Made by a program: the position numbers and the translations under genes. Below are positions 1-7,128 of a stretch of DNA of 27,098 bases, piece after piece. The notes under the pieces are model-generated. The model saw only the letters and a program-made list of their open reading frames with translations. It was not told where the DNA came from and did not search any database. The stretch comes from Humisphaera sp. (lineage in GTDB: Bacteria > Planctomycetota > Phycisphaerae > Tepidisphaerales > Tepidisphaeraceae), in NCBI GenBank assembly GCA_025351525.1, contig JANXVV010000519.1:1-27098 (forward strand), read 5' to 3'. The first letter of the stretch is position 1. Every line of letters begins with the position of its first letter.

Positions 1-140
1 ACCTTGGCGCCGCTGACGAGCGCGCGGACATAGAGGCCAATGAATTGAAACGCCGTGAAGAAAAAAACCAGGACGACGACGAGGAGGAAAACAAGGAAGG
101 CGATGAGGAGATTACTGCTGTCGGCTGCGAGAACGTGCAT
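1..140 (-). CDS. floA: Flotillin-like protein FloA, N-terminal fragment (runs off left edge)
   Basis: Only the first 46 codons are in the window, reading leftward from an ATG at 140. They encode a short N-terminus, one very hydrophobic membrane segment (about residues 11-30) and then the stretch FIGLYVRALVSGAKV. This matches the start of FloA (UPF0365) proteins, in which a single N-terminal membrane segment is followed by a similar 'W/YxxALxAGVKV' stretch. FloA organises membrane microdomains in bacteria. The call is strengthened by nfeD lying upstream on the same strand, because NfeD and flotillin-family genes are commonly paired. Here a GxxExxY gene separates them. The ribosome-binding site is weak (AGG about 7 bases before the ATG). 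Only the N-terminus is seen, so identity rests on hydrophobicity, a short motif and context. Confidence 0.72.
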   Translation of the reverse strand, partial: MHVLAADSSNLLIAFLVFLLVVVLVFFFTAFQFIGLYVRALVSGAK

Positions 141-161
141 GGGTTTACCTGGTTAAATTAA

Positions 162-206
162 AGAGAGCCGCAAAGGCGCAAGGAGCGCAAAGGAAGACGC
201 AAAGAA
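162..206. repeat. GCAAAG-rich array, left arm of inverted repeat flanking the GxxExxY gene
   Basis: A run of repeated GCAAAG/GCAAGG-like words lies just beyond the stop codon of the GxxExxY gene. The core at 183-204 is the inverted counterpart of 645-666 with 21 of 22 bases matching, so the gene sits between a pair of inverted arms. Confidence 0.7.
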
Positions 207-626
207 TTAACGGGTTTGGACGATTCGCTTGATGCCATCCTTGAGCATCGGCACATTAAAATTGAGGAAAAGGCCTAGTTGCTTGCCCGTGGCTCGCAGA
301 TAGGAAATCACTTTCGCGCGATGCAAAGGGAGGATGGCTTCACACGATTTCAACTCGACGACCAGCAATCCTTCCACGAGCGAATCGAGTCGACTTTCGC
401 CAACGCCATGGCCCTTGTAAAGCAAAATCACTGGGAATTGGCGTTCAAACGAAATATTTCTCAACGCCAATTCTATACATAATGCCGCTTCATAAACCGC
501 TTCCGAATGGCCCGGACCCAAATGAGTATGAACTTCGATCGCCGCACCGACCACCAATTTACTCACCCGATTCACTTCATCACCCGGATCATCCCGCAAA
601 TCCATTCCATCCCGTTCCTCAAACAT
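207..626 (-). CDS. GxxExxY family protein (PD-(D/E)XK nuclease-like fold)
   Basis: A 139-residue protein. It carries the family signature G-H-S-E-A-V-Y (residues 39-45, within HLGPGHSEAVYEA) and further on RLDSLVEG...VVELKS, with D81, E91 and K93 forming a D...ExK pattern typical of PD-(D/E)XK nuclease-superfamily proteins. The reading frame is open further upstream to 716, but that extension is only the translated palindromic repeat (MGETPLPP). The ATG at 626 is chosen because it has a purine-rich GAAAGGCGG ribosome-binding site and gives the usual family length. The molecular role of the family is not established; a nucleic-acid-related activity is inferred from the fold. The gene splits nfeD from floA and is bounded by inverted GCAAAG-rich arms, so it may be a recent insertion. 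Confidence 0.85.
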   Translation of the reverse strand: MFEERDGMDLRDDPGDEVNRVSKLVVGAAIEVHTHLGPGHSEAVYEAALCIELALRNISFERQFPVILLYKGHGVGESRLDSLVEGLLVVELKSCEAILPLHRAKVISYLRATGKQLGLFLNFNVPMLKDGIKRIVQTR

Positions 627-638
627 TTGATCCGCCTT

Positions 639-678
639 TCTTCCCTTTGCGTTTTCCTTTGCGCTCTTTGCGACTTGG
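639..678. repeat. GCAAAG-rich array, right arm of inverted repeat flanking the GxxExxY gene
   Basis: On the minus strand this reads as GCAAAG-type words just upstream of the GxxExxY start. Bases 645-666 are the inverted match of 183-204 (21/22). Part of this arm overlaps the region that should hold the promoter and ribosome-binding site of the gene. Confidence 0.7.
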
Positions 679-693
679 GTCTTTTGAAAAACT

Positions 694-760
694 GGTGGCA
701 AGGGCGTCTCGCCCATGCTTTTTGGCCGAAAAAATGCATGGGCGAGACGCCCATGCCACC
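694..760. repeat. Palindromic repeat, GGGCGTCTCGCCC family (copy 1)
   Basis: Two inverted arms, 694-718 and 735-760, read GGTGGCA(A/T)GGGCGTCTCGCCCATGC and its reverse complement, with a short T-rich/A-rich centre. The element can form one long hairpin, and each arm contains its own GGGCG..CGCCC mini-palindrome. It lies between nfeD and the GxxExxY unit. The same family recurs at 7129, 10187, 14166, 18488 and, as a single arm, 19914. Confidence 0.9.
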
Positions 761-801
761 TTATTCAAAGCACCCACTTTGCGGCAAGTATTTTTTCATG
801 C

Positions 802-2343
802 CTAAGACACCGTTGACCGCACCACGACCCGCCCGCCGCCGACTTCGCGGACGACGACTGGAGATCCATCGGCCAAGAAACCACTCTCGCTGACGACCGA
901 GAAGATGCGGACATCGGCACCGGAGGCATCGGGAAATTCGGCGGAGCCACCGGGTCGCAACGAGGTGACGGCCCGGCCAACCGATCCGACCGGTGGCCAT
1001 CGACTCGGCAGGGCCGCTTCCGGAACTTCAACGGCTGCGCCGCCATCGGCTAACACCAGTCTGCTAAAGTATGGCAGTTTTGGCAAATAGCGGCTGATCC
1101 ATGCACAGAGGAATGCCGAGCAGATCATCCCGACCGTGACGAAGGCAAGCCCGTGTTTGAGCGAGGTGATATTGCCGGGCAGATGCGGAAGCAATCGGAA
1201 GCCACCGGGCTCACCGCCGACGAACGTAAGCACCAGTCCACCGACCATCATAATCAGCCCGGCGATAATCATCAGACCGGCGTGGGGGAAGACGAAGATT
1301 TCGAAGGCGATCATCGCCAGCCCACCGAGGATGAGCAGGATTTCCCACCAGGTGGCGTAGCCGGCGAGAAGCGGCACGCCGAGCAGCAGCCCGAGCGTCG
1401 CAACGGCAATCGCCTCGGCGGTTCCGTGACCCGGAGCATGCAGCGCGGCGTAGACGGCGGCACCGAACACCGTGATGAGCAGCATCCGAATGAAACCGCT
1501 GTTCAACCATGCGACGGCTGCTTCACCGAAACCCGAATGCAGGGTTTCGATGATATTGAAGTTGCGTTCCTGCGCCAGTTGCTCGACCGTTTCGGCCTTG
1601 CCGGTGGCGAGACCGATTTTTAGGGCAAGGTCCGTCCCCATGGTCAGTAGACGGTCGGCGGTGTCGATCGGTTTGGGAACGCCGAGCATTTCCACCTGGG
1701 TCCAACCTTTTTCGGAGAGCCGATCGAAATCGGCTTGGTTGACGAACTTTCGGTCGCCGGTATCCGAATTTTCGATCCAGTAGACGACCACTTCGGTCAC
1801 CACCATCGCCTCGGCCAGCAGCGGATCGTGGTGATTGCGGAGGGCGCTTTCATAAAAATCGGCGGCGATCGGGCTTTGCAATTTAGCCCGCTCGGCGGTC
1901 GGCAATGCTTGAAGCGTTCCATCGGAAGATCGAACGATCGGGGCGCAATCGCCGATGGTGGCGACGTTTTTCATGACGATTTCGTCGCACGCCATCGCGA
2001 TCATCGCACCGGCGGAGATGGCGCGATCGTTGACGTAGGCGATGGTGTGGACATCGTTTTGGCTCTTGAGAAATCGCGAGATGTCCAGGCCTGCCGTGAC
2101 CAGACCACCCCAGGTATCGATCTCGACGATGATCGTTTTAGCCCCGTCGATTTTGGCGGATTTGAAACGCTTGAAGAAGGAGTCGCGATTGAAGTCGTCG
2201 ATCTCACCGGAGAGCCCGACGACGGCAGTGGGGATGGGAGTGGCGACCGGAACCGCTGTGACATCGGGAACGGCGGCACGAAGCGGGAACGAAGTCGCCA
2301 GGGTCAATAGCATCAGCACGATGGCGGAGAGTGTCCTGTGCAT
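802..2343 (-). CDS. nfeD: NfeD family membrane-bound serine protease (ClpP-class)
   Basis: A 513-residue protein. Residues 1-24 look like a signal peptide ending in a Leu-rich segment and LRAA. Residues about 40-250 form a ClpP/crotonase-type protease domain: IIVEIDTWGG (71-80), then NDRAISAGAMIA with Ser110 in the position of the catalytic serine, then IGDCAPIV. Lys154 is a candidate for the catalytic lysine of the Ser-Lys dyad. Several membrane segments follow between about 285 and 425. A C-terminal OB-like NfeD domain (about 445-513, with WPPVGSVGRAVT...GSPVVVREV) completes the long-form NfeD architecture. Known family members partner with flotillin/stomatin proteins and cleave their C-termini; the partner here is presumably floA at the left edge. 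A TACAAT hexamer (2350-2355, minus strand) lies only six bases before the ATG, so a leaderless transcript is possible. Confidence 0.93.
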   Translation of the reverse strand: MHRTLSAIVLMLLTLATSFPLRAAVPDVTAVPVATPIPTAVVGLSGEIDDFNRDSFFKRFKSAKIDGAKTIIVEIDTWGGLVTAGLDISRFLKSQNDVHTIAYVNDRAISAGAMIAMACDEIVMKNVATIGDCAPIVRSSDGTLQALPTAERAKLQSPIAADFYESALRNHHDPLLAEAMVVTEVVVYWIENSDTGDRKFVNQADFDRLSEKGWTQVEMLGVPKPIDTADRLLTMGTDLALKIGLATGKAETVEQLAQERNFNIIETLHSGFGEAAVAWLNSGFIRMLLITVFGAAVYAALHAPGHGTAEAIAVATLGLLLGVPLLAGYATWWEILLILGGLAMIAFEIFVFPHAGLMIIAGLIMMVGGLVLTFVGGEPGGFRLLPHLPGNITSLKHGLAFVTVGMICSAFLCAWISRYLPKLPYFSRLVLADGGAAVEVPEAALPSRWPPVGSVGRAVTSLRPGGSAEFPDASGADVRIFSVVSESGFLADGSPVVVREVGGGRVVVRSTVS

Positions 2344-2432
2344 GGAGGTATTGTAGCGGGTTGAAGGGGGAGTTGCATCACTATTTGCGTCAGAAGATTT
2401 GAAGGATATTGGAAGGGGGATAAGAAAGAGAA

Positions 2433-2461
2433 CGCGGCCCTCCGGGTCACCGCTAAACGGG
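2433..2461. repeat. CCCTCCGGG repeat, copy 1, overlapping a stop codon
   Basis: A 29-base stretch containing the palindrome GGCCCTCCGGGTC followed by ACCGCTAAACGGG. It matches 21060-21088 at 27 of 29 positions. On the minus strand it reads CCCGTTTAGCGGTG and supplies the last two codons and the TAG stop of the CgeB-like gene. Confidence 0.75.
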
Positions 2462-4195
2462 GGCGGAAGCGTGAAGCAGTTCTTGAATCAGGGAAAGGGA
2501 AATGGGAGCGAGCGAAGGCGATTCGGTGGCGCGATTCAACATTGCCCCGGCATCGCGAATCCAGGATTCGGCACGGCGGAGATGTGGCGACAGCACCGGA
2601 AGGCCCATCGCGTCGATCTCATGGCGCACGCGGGTTGGCCAAGGGTAAATGAGGACGGATGCGGCCTTCACCGCGCTGCGGAATTTTTCACGGGTGTCCA
2701 CTTCGCCTTGCCAGATGGTGCGAAAGCGGGGGAGTTCATCCCATCCCCTGCCGTAAATTTTCAACGGCAGATCGGCCTCCATGAGCAGTTTCGCCAGACC
2801 CTGTTGATACGCCGGCATGATGAGTCGGTCGATAAACATCGACTGATCGAAACCTTCCTCGCTGATGCCCAATTTTGTCAGGCGGCGATGGATGAAGCCG
2901 ACGATGTCGGTCCCGAGACAGAATGGATCGGAGGCCAGATCGGCGCGGATCGTGTCCCACAGCAAGTGATGGCTGGAGGCACTGAGCGTCTTTACCGGCG
3001 TGTCCAGTGCGAAAGTGTCGGCGATCAAGACGAGACATTTTGCAGCGGCCGGCATCAAGGGAAGTGTGGGCCACCCGGCGACTGTAACACGATGCGCCGG
3101 CCATCCGAGAGATCGGGCGGCGGGAAGCCAGGTGTCGTCGGCCAGCAGCAACGCATCGTTCGGATGGTTGATGTCAAACGCGGGGATGCGCGGTTGCGTG
3201 ATCCAGGTGAACACTCGGGTGGAAGGGGACAGGACCGCCGGAAGTTCGGCGCGCGATCGATTGGGGACGATCACCGCATCGCGATGTTGACCGGCTAACG
3301 CGAGAGCCAGTGACGACGATTGGGCGGGGTCGTCCGGATCGAGGCAACTGATTCCTAAACCTTGAATTGCGGCGAGCAGGGCATGGCCGGCATCGTCCCA
3401 CAGTCGAAAGTGAGAGGCGGCCAACACCAACAGGCGCGGGGCGATTGGGTCTTCGTTACTTGACGTAACGTGCATCGAATTATTGAGCCGGTCCGCTTGC
3501 GGACCGTGTCTGGTGGCGATGCATGCCGCTAGACGCGCGTCGCAAGCGACCCGGCTCAATAATTCGGAGGAGGTAGACAATTTACCGATCTGTTCTGAAC
3601 GATCCGCATTGCATTCGTCGAACACTCGCTCCGCCAACGGAATCAGTTCTTGGACCAAGTCATCGTGTGTAGCCGGCGTGCGAATAAATTGGCAGGGTGT
3701 GGAGAGCCCGGGTTGATCTTTGAACAACTGCCCCAGCATCACCGGCCATTGTTCCCCGATGGCGAACCAGAGCCGATGGCGGGCGATGTCTGCCGAGAAA
3801 TCGCAGCAGCCCAGCAGGACGCGAATCGACTCGGTATCGGGATGAACGACGATGACGGCTTGGTGGAGAGAAAGTTTTTCCAGCGCGGCCGCCACCTGAC
3901 CGGCGTGGGTCGGCGCGAGCAGGCAGCCGACCACGCCGTGGATATCCAGCTTTTTCAGCATGGTTATGCCCGCGCGCTTCGGCAGCGAGCAACCTGCCCA
4001 CCATTGCCCGGAGGAATCCTGAGCCGTCAGAAAACCATCGCGACCAAAAATCCAGGTCAGGTTTAACGCAGTTGAATCGACCGCATCCGCCATCGCCGGT
4101 TGCGTCATCGCTAGCGCGGCAAGGTTTGCCTCCCCATTCTGCCGGGCACGGGTTGCAGCGGCGGTGTCAGCTTTCGCAGGTTCGAGAGCGGTCAT
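2453..4195 (-). CDS. CgeB-like putative glycosyltransferase-fold protein
   Basis: A 580-residue cytoplasmic-looking protein with no signal peptide or membrane segment. The C-terminal half begins RLLVLAASHFRLWDDAGHAL (after residue 250). It ends with a pattern resembling CgeB/DUF3880 glycosyltransferase-like proteins: LPLKIYGRGWDELP, then a short G/E stretch, FRSAVKAASVLIYPW, RVRHEIDAMGLPVLSPH. These are the positions where GT-B enzymes bind the donor nucleotide-sugar. The N-terminal half (WIFGRDGFL..., RLWFAIGEQWP) is not recognised with certainty. Residues 211-240 are encoded by an in-frame palindromic repeat and fall between the two halves, probably in a linker. The last residues and the stop come from another repeat. 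It is convergent on nothing and divergent from dapF. Substrate and product are unknown. The start at 4195 has only a poorly spaced AGGA; Met30 (4108) is an alternative. Confidence 0.5.
   Translation of the reverse strand: MTALEPAKADTAAATRARQNGEANLAALAMTQPAMADAVDSTALNLTWIFGRDGFLTAQDSSGQWWAGCSLPKRAGITMLKKLDIHGVVGCLLAPTHAGQVAAALEKLSLHQAVIVVHPDTESIRVLLGCCDFSADIARHRLWFAIGEQWPVMLGQLFKDQPGLSTPCQFIRTPATHDDLVQELIPLAERVFDECNADRSEQIGKLSTSSELLSRVACDARLAACIATRHGPQADRLNNSMHVTSSNEDPIAPRLLVLAASHFRLWDDAGHALLAAIQGLGISCLDPDDPAQSSSLALALAGQHRDAVIVPNRSRAELPAVLSPSTRVFTWITQPRIPAFDINHPNDALLLADDTWLPAARSLGWPAHRVTVAGWPTLPLMPAAAKCLVLIADTFALDTPVKTLSASSHHLLWDTIRADLASDPFCLGTDIVGFIHRRLTKLGISEEGFDQSMFIDRLIMPAYQQGLAKLLMEADLPLKIYGRGWDELPRFRTIWQGEVDTREKFRSAVKAASVLIYPWPTRVRHEIDAMGLPVLSPHLRRAESWIRDAGAMLNRATESPSLAPISLSLIQELLHASAPV
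3477..3565. repeat. 89-bp palindromic repeat inserted in frame within a coding sequence
   Basis: The outer arms GAATTATTGAGCCGG (3477-3491) and CCGGCTCAATAATTC (3551-3565) are perfect reverse complements. Inside are GTCCGCTTGCGGAC (3491-3504) and GTCGCAAGCGAC (3539-3550), which resemble each other's palindromic cores. The length leaves the CgeB-like reading frame open on the minus strand and adds about 30 residues (211-240). This is analogous to palindromic elements found inside genes in Rickettsia. Confidence 0.85.
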
Positions 4196-4241
4196 ATCCT
4201 GTTATCGGACGAGTGAAACGGGGAGCATCAAAAAAGGCTTT

Positions 4242-4310
4242 GTAGGGTCCGCTTCAGAGGACGGAAGCGATATAGAAGTCAGAGATTTCGTCCGTTAAGG
4301 CGGACCGTAC
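4242..4310. repeat. Imperfect palindromic repeat, GGTCCGC family
   Basis: Arms GTAGGGTCCGCTTCAGAGGA and (inverted) GTACGGTCCGCCTTAACGGA share most positions around a short centre. It fills much of the 169-base gap between the divergent CgeB-like gene and dapF, close to where their promoters should be. Confidence 0.6.
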
Positions 4311-4364
4311 GAATCGCATTCGAAGCATCGTAAAATAAGTGACATTGGGAGCATTCCCATTAGA

Positions 4365-5237
4365 ATGACCGCCATGAAATTCACGAAGATGCACGGCTCG
4401 GGCAACGACTACGTCTATGTCAACGGATTTACCGAAACTCTGCCCAATCCCGCCGTCACTGCCGTGAAAGTCGCCGACCGACACTTTGGAATCGGCGGCG
4501 ACGGACTCATTCTCATTCTGCCCAGCGTCAAGGCGGATGTCCGGATGCGCATGTTCAACGCCGACGGTTCCGAAGGCGAAATGTGCGGGAACGGCGTGCG
4601 ATGCGTCGCGAAATATGCCTATGACCATGGATTGACGAAGAATAATCCGATGACGGTCGAGACGGGGCGCGGGGTGCTGTCGCTGGCGTTGAAAATTGTA
4701 GTGGGCAAGGTGGTTTCGGTGACGGTGAACATGGCCGAGCCGATTCTCGCACTGCCGGAGATTCCGGTGGATTCATCTGCTTTAAAAAATGGCGGGAAGA
4801 CGAATGAATATCAGGTGATGGTCTCCGCGCCGGGGGGCTATGATAAGACGCCGTTAGATATGGCGTTCGTATCTATGGGAAACCCACATGCGGTGACATT
4901 TGTCGAGGAAGTGAAGGCGATCGAACTGGAAAAATTCGGCCCGCTCGTGGAGCATCACAAGGCTTTTCCGAGGCGGATCAATGCCCACTGGGTGCAGGTG
5001 CATTCCCCGACTGAAGTGACGATGCGAACCTGGGAGCGCGGCAGCGGGGTCACCCTGGCCTGCGGCACCGGGGCGTGCGCGGTGTGTGTGGCGGGGGTGC
5101 TGACTGGCCGCACGGGTCGCACCATTCTCGCGCATCTTCCCGGTGGCGATCTGCAACTGGAATGGCGGGAGAGCGACAACAACGTCTACATGACCGGGCC
5201 GGCGACGGAGGTGTTTTCAGGGGAGTGGAACGGATAA
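4365..5237 (+). CDS. dapF: Diaminopimelate epimerase
   Basis: A 290-residue cytoplasmic enzyme that converts LL- to meso-diaminopimelate, the last step before lysine and the cross-linking residue of peptidoglycan. The sequence shows the family start KFTKMHGSGNDYVYV, the first catalytic cysteine in NADGSEGEMCGNGVRC (Cys74), the substrate loop MGNPHAV (171-177), and the second catalytic cysteine in ERGSGVTLACGTGAC (Cys233). The length is typical. Met1 at 4365 has GGGAG 13 bases upstream; Met4 at 4374 gives the start usual in the family and may be the real one. It stands alone, divergent from the CgeB-like gene, so it probably has its own promoter in 4196-4364. Confidence 0.96.
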   Translation: MTAMKFTKMHGSGNDYVYVNGFTETLPNPAVTAVKVADRHFGIGGDGLILILPSVKADVRMRMFNADGSEGEMCGNGVRCVAKYAYDHGLTKNNPMTVETGRGVLSLALKIVVGKVVSVTVNMAEPILALPEIPVDSSALKNGGKTNEYQVMVSAPGGYDKTPLDMAFVSMGNPHAVTFVEEVKAIELEKFGPLVEHHKAFPRRINAHWVQVHSPTEVTMRTWERGSGVTLACGTGACAVCVAGVLTGRTGRTILAHLPGGDLQLEWRESDNNVYMTGPATEVFSGEWNG

Positions 5238-5282
5238 CGCCATCGCGGTAAAATCGGATCGGTTCGCACACGCGGATTATCT

Positions 5283-5420
5283 ATGCTTCTGCATTACATT
5301 CATGCGGCGATGGATCGGGCGAAGTACGAAATCCTTCCAGGGACATACACTGTCGCGCGATCAGGACGACTATCTGACGATTCTTTCGGAGATGATTCTT
5401 CTGTACGACCGCGAGCATAA
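5283..5420 (+). pseudogene. HicB-type antitoxin N-terminal remnant
   Basis: A 45-codon frame begins MLLHYIHAAMDRAKYEIL and then GTY, which closely resembles the start of HicB antitoxins (the pattern L..YI..AM..A.YEIL..GTYYGEIPG). After about codon 22 all similarity stops and the frame runs to TAA at 5420. There is no good ribosome-binding site. The homology ends at about 5345-5350, exactly where the HigA-like sequence in the next frame begins, so this is read as a truncated gene joined to another. No toxin gene (hicA) lies next to it. Confidence 0.55.
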
Positions 5421-5622
5421 TGAACCCCGCAAGCGTGAAATGCCTCACCTGCGCCTGAAGTATCTGATCGATCAGGCCGGACTGTCCGCGTCGGACCTCG
5501 GGCGGATCCTGGGTCATCGCGGGATGGGTTCACTTGTTTTAACCGGAAGGCGAGGTCTGTCGAAGGCGAACATCCGAAAACTCGCAGAGCACTTCAAGGT
5601 GAGTGCGGATTATTTCTTATAA
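5302..5622 (+). CDS. HigA-like XRE-family antitoxin fragment (probably 5'-truncated)
   Basis: A 106-residue frame. From about residue 17 it matches HigA-type antitoxins: LSRDQDDYLTILSEMILLYD (linker helix), then a helix-turn-helix LRLKYLIDQAGLSASDLGRI...SLVLTGRRGLSKANIRKLAEHF and the closing SADYFL. In intact HigA proteins a longer N-terminal part precedes this. Here the first 16 codons (MRRWIGRSTKSFQGHT) are simply the HicB remnant read in the wrong frame. No toxin (HigB/RelE) gene is adjacent; the next gene is convergent. It may still bind DNA if expressed, but it is more likely a relic of a toxin-antitoxin module. The start at 5302 is uncertain. Confidence 0.6.
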   Translation: MRRWIGRSTKSFQGHTLSRDQDDYLTILSEMILLYDREHNEPRKREMPHLRLKYLIDQAGLSASDLGRILGHRGMGSLVLTGRRGLSKANIRKLAEHFKVSADYFL

Positions 5623-5670
5623 GTGGTATCGCAAACTCGTTCGAGCTCCTGTCAGAACCCGAATGGCGGA

Positions 5671-7089
5671 TCACAACAAATACCGCGCCCTACTCGCCGC
5701 CCACTGAATCGCCCGGTCCCGCCAGGGCCTTTTCCGCCATTGCGACAACTCGAATTTCATCGCGTAGTCCGCATCGTGTTGAAACAGGCCGGTCATCTGC
5801 CGACCGAATTCCCGGTTGCGAATGACGGCTGACAGTTCGCAATTAAACTCGATGCTGCGGTAATCCAGATTCGTCGACCCGAGCACCGAAATCTCTTCAT
5901 CCACCACCATCGTTTTGGCATGGAGCACGGCTCCCTGTCGCTCGAAGATTTCCACGCCGGCGCTCAGCATCGATTCATAGAACGCGTGGGCCGCGACGCG
6001 AACGGCTTGTAAGTCACTTCGGCCGGGCAGCATCAGCCGGACCTGCACCCCTCGTCGCGCCGCGCGGAGCAACTCGCCGATCAGCACATCGGAAGGGGCG
6101 AAGTAGGCAATCGTCAAATCGAGTGTGTATCGGGCATCGCGCACCAGATTTTGCAGGAACGACACGAGCCGGCTTTTGGCGGCGGGCACAGAGGCCAGAA
6201 CGCCCAGGTCCGATAGAAGTCGAGGGAGACGAACTCCAGGTTTTAAAATCGGCGACGGTGCTTCAAGGGCCGACACGTGAGTGGCATGGCCCAGGTCGAT
6301 GCAATGAATCATCTCTGCGGCACGAATCAAGCCGCCGCGATGAACGTAGCGCCAAGTCCTGGCGAAGCAGTCGGCAAAAACCGCCGCACCGGGACCGACG
6401 AGGCTGATCGCATTGTCGCGCCAGAGCTCCGCACGTCGGGCAAGCGGAGTGAGAAAACCGGAGCCATATTCCGAACCGATGTTCAGCCCACCCAAGCCCG
6501 CGATGTGATTGTCGATCACGAGCAGTTTGCGGTGGTCGCGATTGAGAGGTCGCCAGGAATGATTGCAATCCCATGGCCGCAGCGGGTGGAATTCGGCCAG
6601 ATGCACGCCCGCCTCGCGCATCTTCAGAAACATCGCCGGATCACTCTGGATCGAACCGAACGAATCGTAGATCACGAACACCTTCACCCCATTTTGAGCC
6701 CTTTCGGCGAGCGCGTCGGCGTAGGCACGGCCGGTGTCGTCGCTGTGGAAAATATACGTCTCCAGGCAGATCTGCTGCTTCGCCGCCCTGATCCCGCCGA
6801 GGGCGGCGGTGAGTCCCTGCCCGTCTTTGAAAAGCCGAATGCCCGTGCCATCCAATAATTTCACGGGTGGCGGGGCGGTCCATCCCCCGTCGACGCAACC
6901 GACATCAATGCACGTTCCGGTGGCGGTGCCGGCCTCGCCGAGTCGGCTTTTTCGCGGAGGATGGCGCAGGTCAAGCTGCGTCTGCCGCCGCTGCCATTGC
7001 GCCGCACGGCGTTCGTAACGCCGCCTGGCGTTATCCGATAGTGGAGCACCCTCGGATAAATCGCTCGCCTCTGAATTTTCCAACGCCAA
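5671..7089 (-). CDS. Phospholipase D family protein, cardiolipin synthase type (ClsB-like)
   Basis: A 472-residue enzyme with two HKD motifs: HRKLLVID at about residues 185-192, followed by GGLNIGSEY, and HAKTMVVD at about 390-397, followed by GSTNLDYRS. The N-terminal strand region VKLLDGTGIRLFKDG...ICLETYIFHSDDTG is typical of bacterial cardiolipin synthases. These transfer phosphatidyl groups between phosphatidylglycerol or related lipids at the inner membrane. There is no transmembrane pair at the N-terminus, as in ClsB rather than ClsA. The frame is open to an ATG at 7194, but that extension is translated palindromic repeat. A TTG at 7089 has GGGAG five bases upstream and is the best start. 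The exact lipid substrate cannot be read from sequence. Confidence 0.88.
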   Translation of the reverse strand: MALENSEASDLSEGAPLSDNARRRYERRAAQWQRRQTQLDLRHPPRKSRLGEAGTATGTCIDVGCVDGGWTAPPPVKLLDGTGIRLFKDGQGLTAALGGIRAAKQQICLETYIFHSDDTGRAYADALAERAQNGVKVFVIYDSFGSIQSDPAMFLKMREAGVHLAEFHPLRPWDCNHSWRPLNRDHRKLLVIDNHIAGLGGLNIGSEYGSGFLTPLARRAELWRDNAISLVGPGAAVFADCFARTWRYVHRGGLIRAAEMIHCIDLGHATHVSALEAPSPILKPGVRLPRLLSDLGVLASVPAAKSRLVSFLQNLVRDARYTLDLTIAYFAPSDVLIGELLRAARRGVQVRLMLPGRSDLQAVRVAAHAFYESMLSAGVEIFERQGAVLHAKTMVVDEEISVLGSTNLDYRSIEFNCELSAVIRNREFGRQMTGLFQHDADYAMKFELSQWRKRPWRDRAIQWAASRARYLL

Positions 7090-7099
7090 ATCTTCTCCC
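7087..7099 (-). promoter_or_regulatory. Ribosome-binding site setting a TTG start for the phospholipase D gene
   Basis: On the minus strand GGGAG (7099-7095) is followed after five bases by TTG (7089-7087). No other in-frame candidate between here and the repeat has a comparable site. The upstream ATG at 7194 lies inside the repeat arm. Confidence 0.6.
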
Positions 7100-7128
7100 G
7101 TATCGGGAAATGGGACGTTTGAAAAACG

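Noticed and set aside
694..760. CRISPR-like array from the repeated hairpins
   Set aside because: The copies are scattered thousands of bases apart, internally palindromic and not separated by regular spacers, so they are interspersed REP-like repeats.
694..760. Rho-independent terminator after the GxxExxY/nfeD junction
   Set aside because: The hairpin is long and two-armed with no following T-run, and copies lie upstream of genes within an operon, so terminator function is not supported.
4196..4364. Promoter pair for the CgeB-like gene and dapF
   Set aside because: A TAAAAT at 4331 is present but no matching -35 could be found, and the gap is largely repeat; not strong enough to list.
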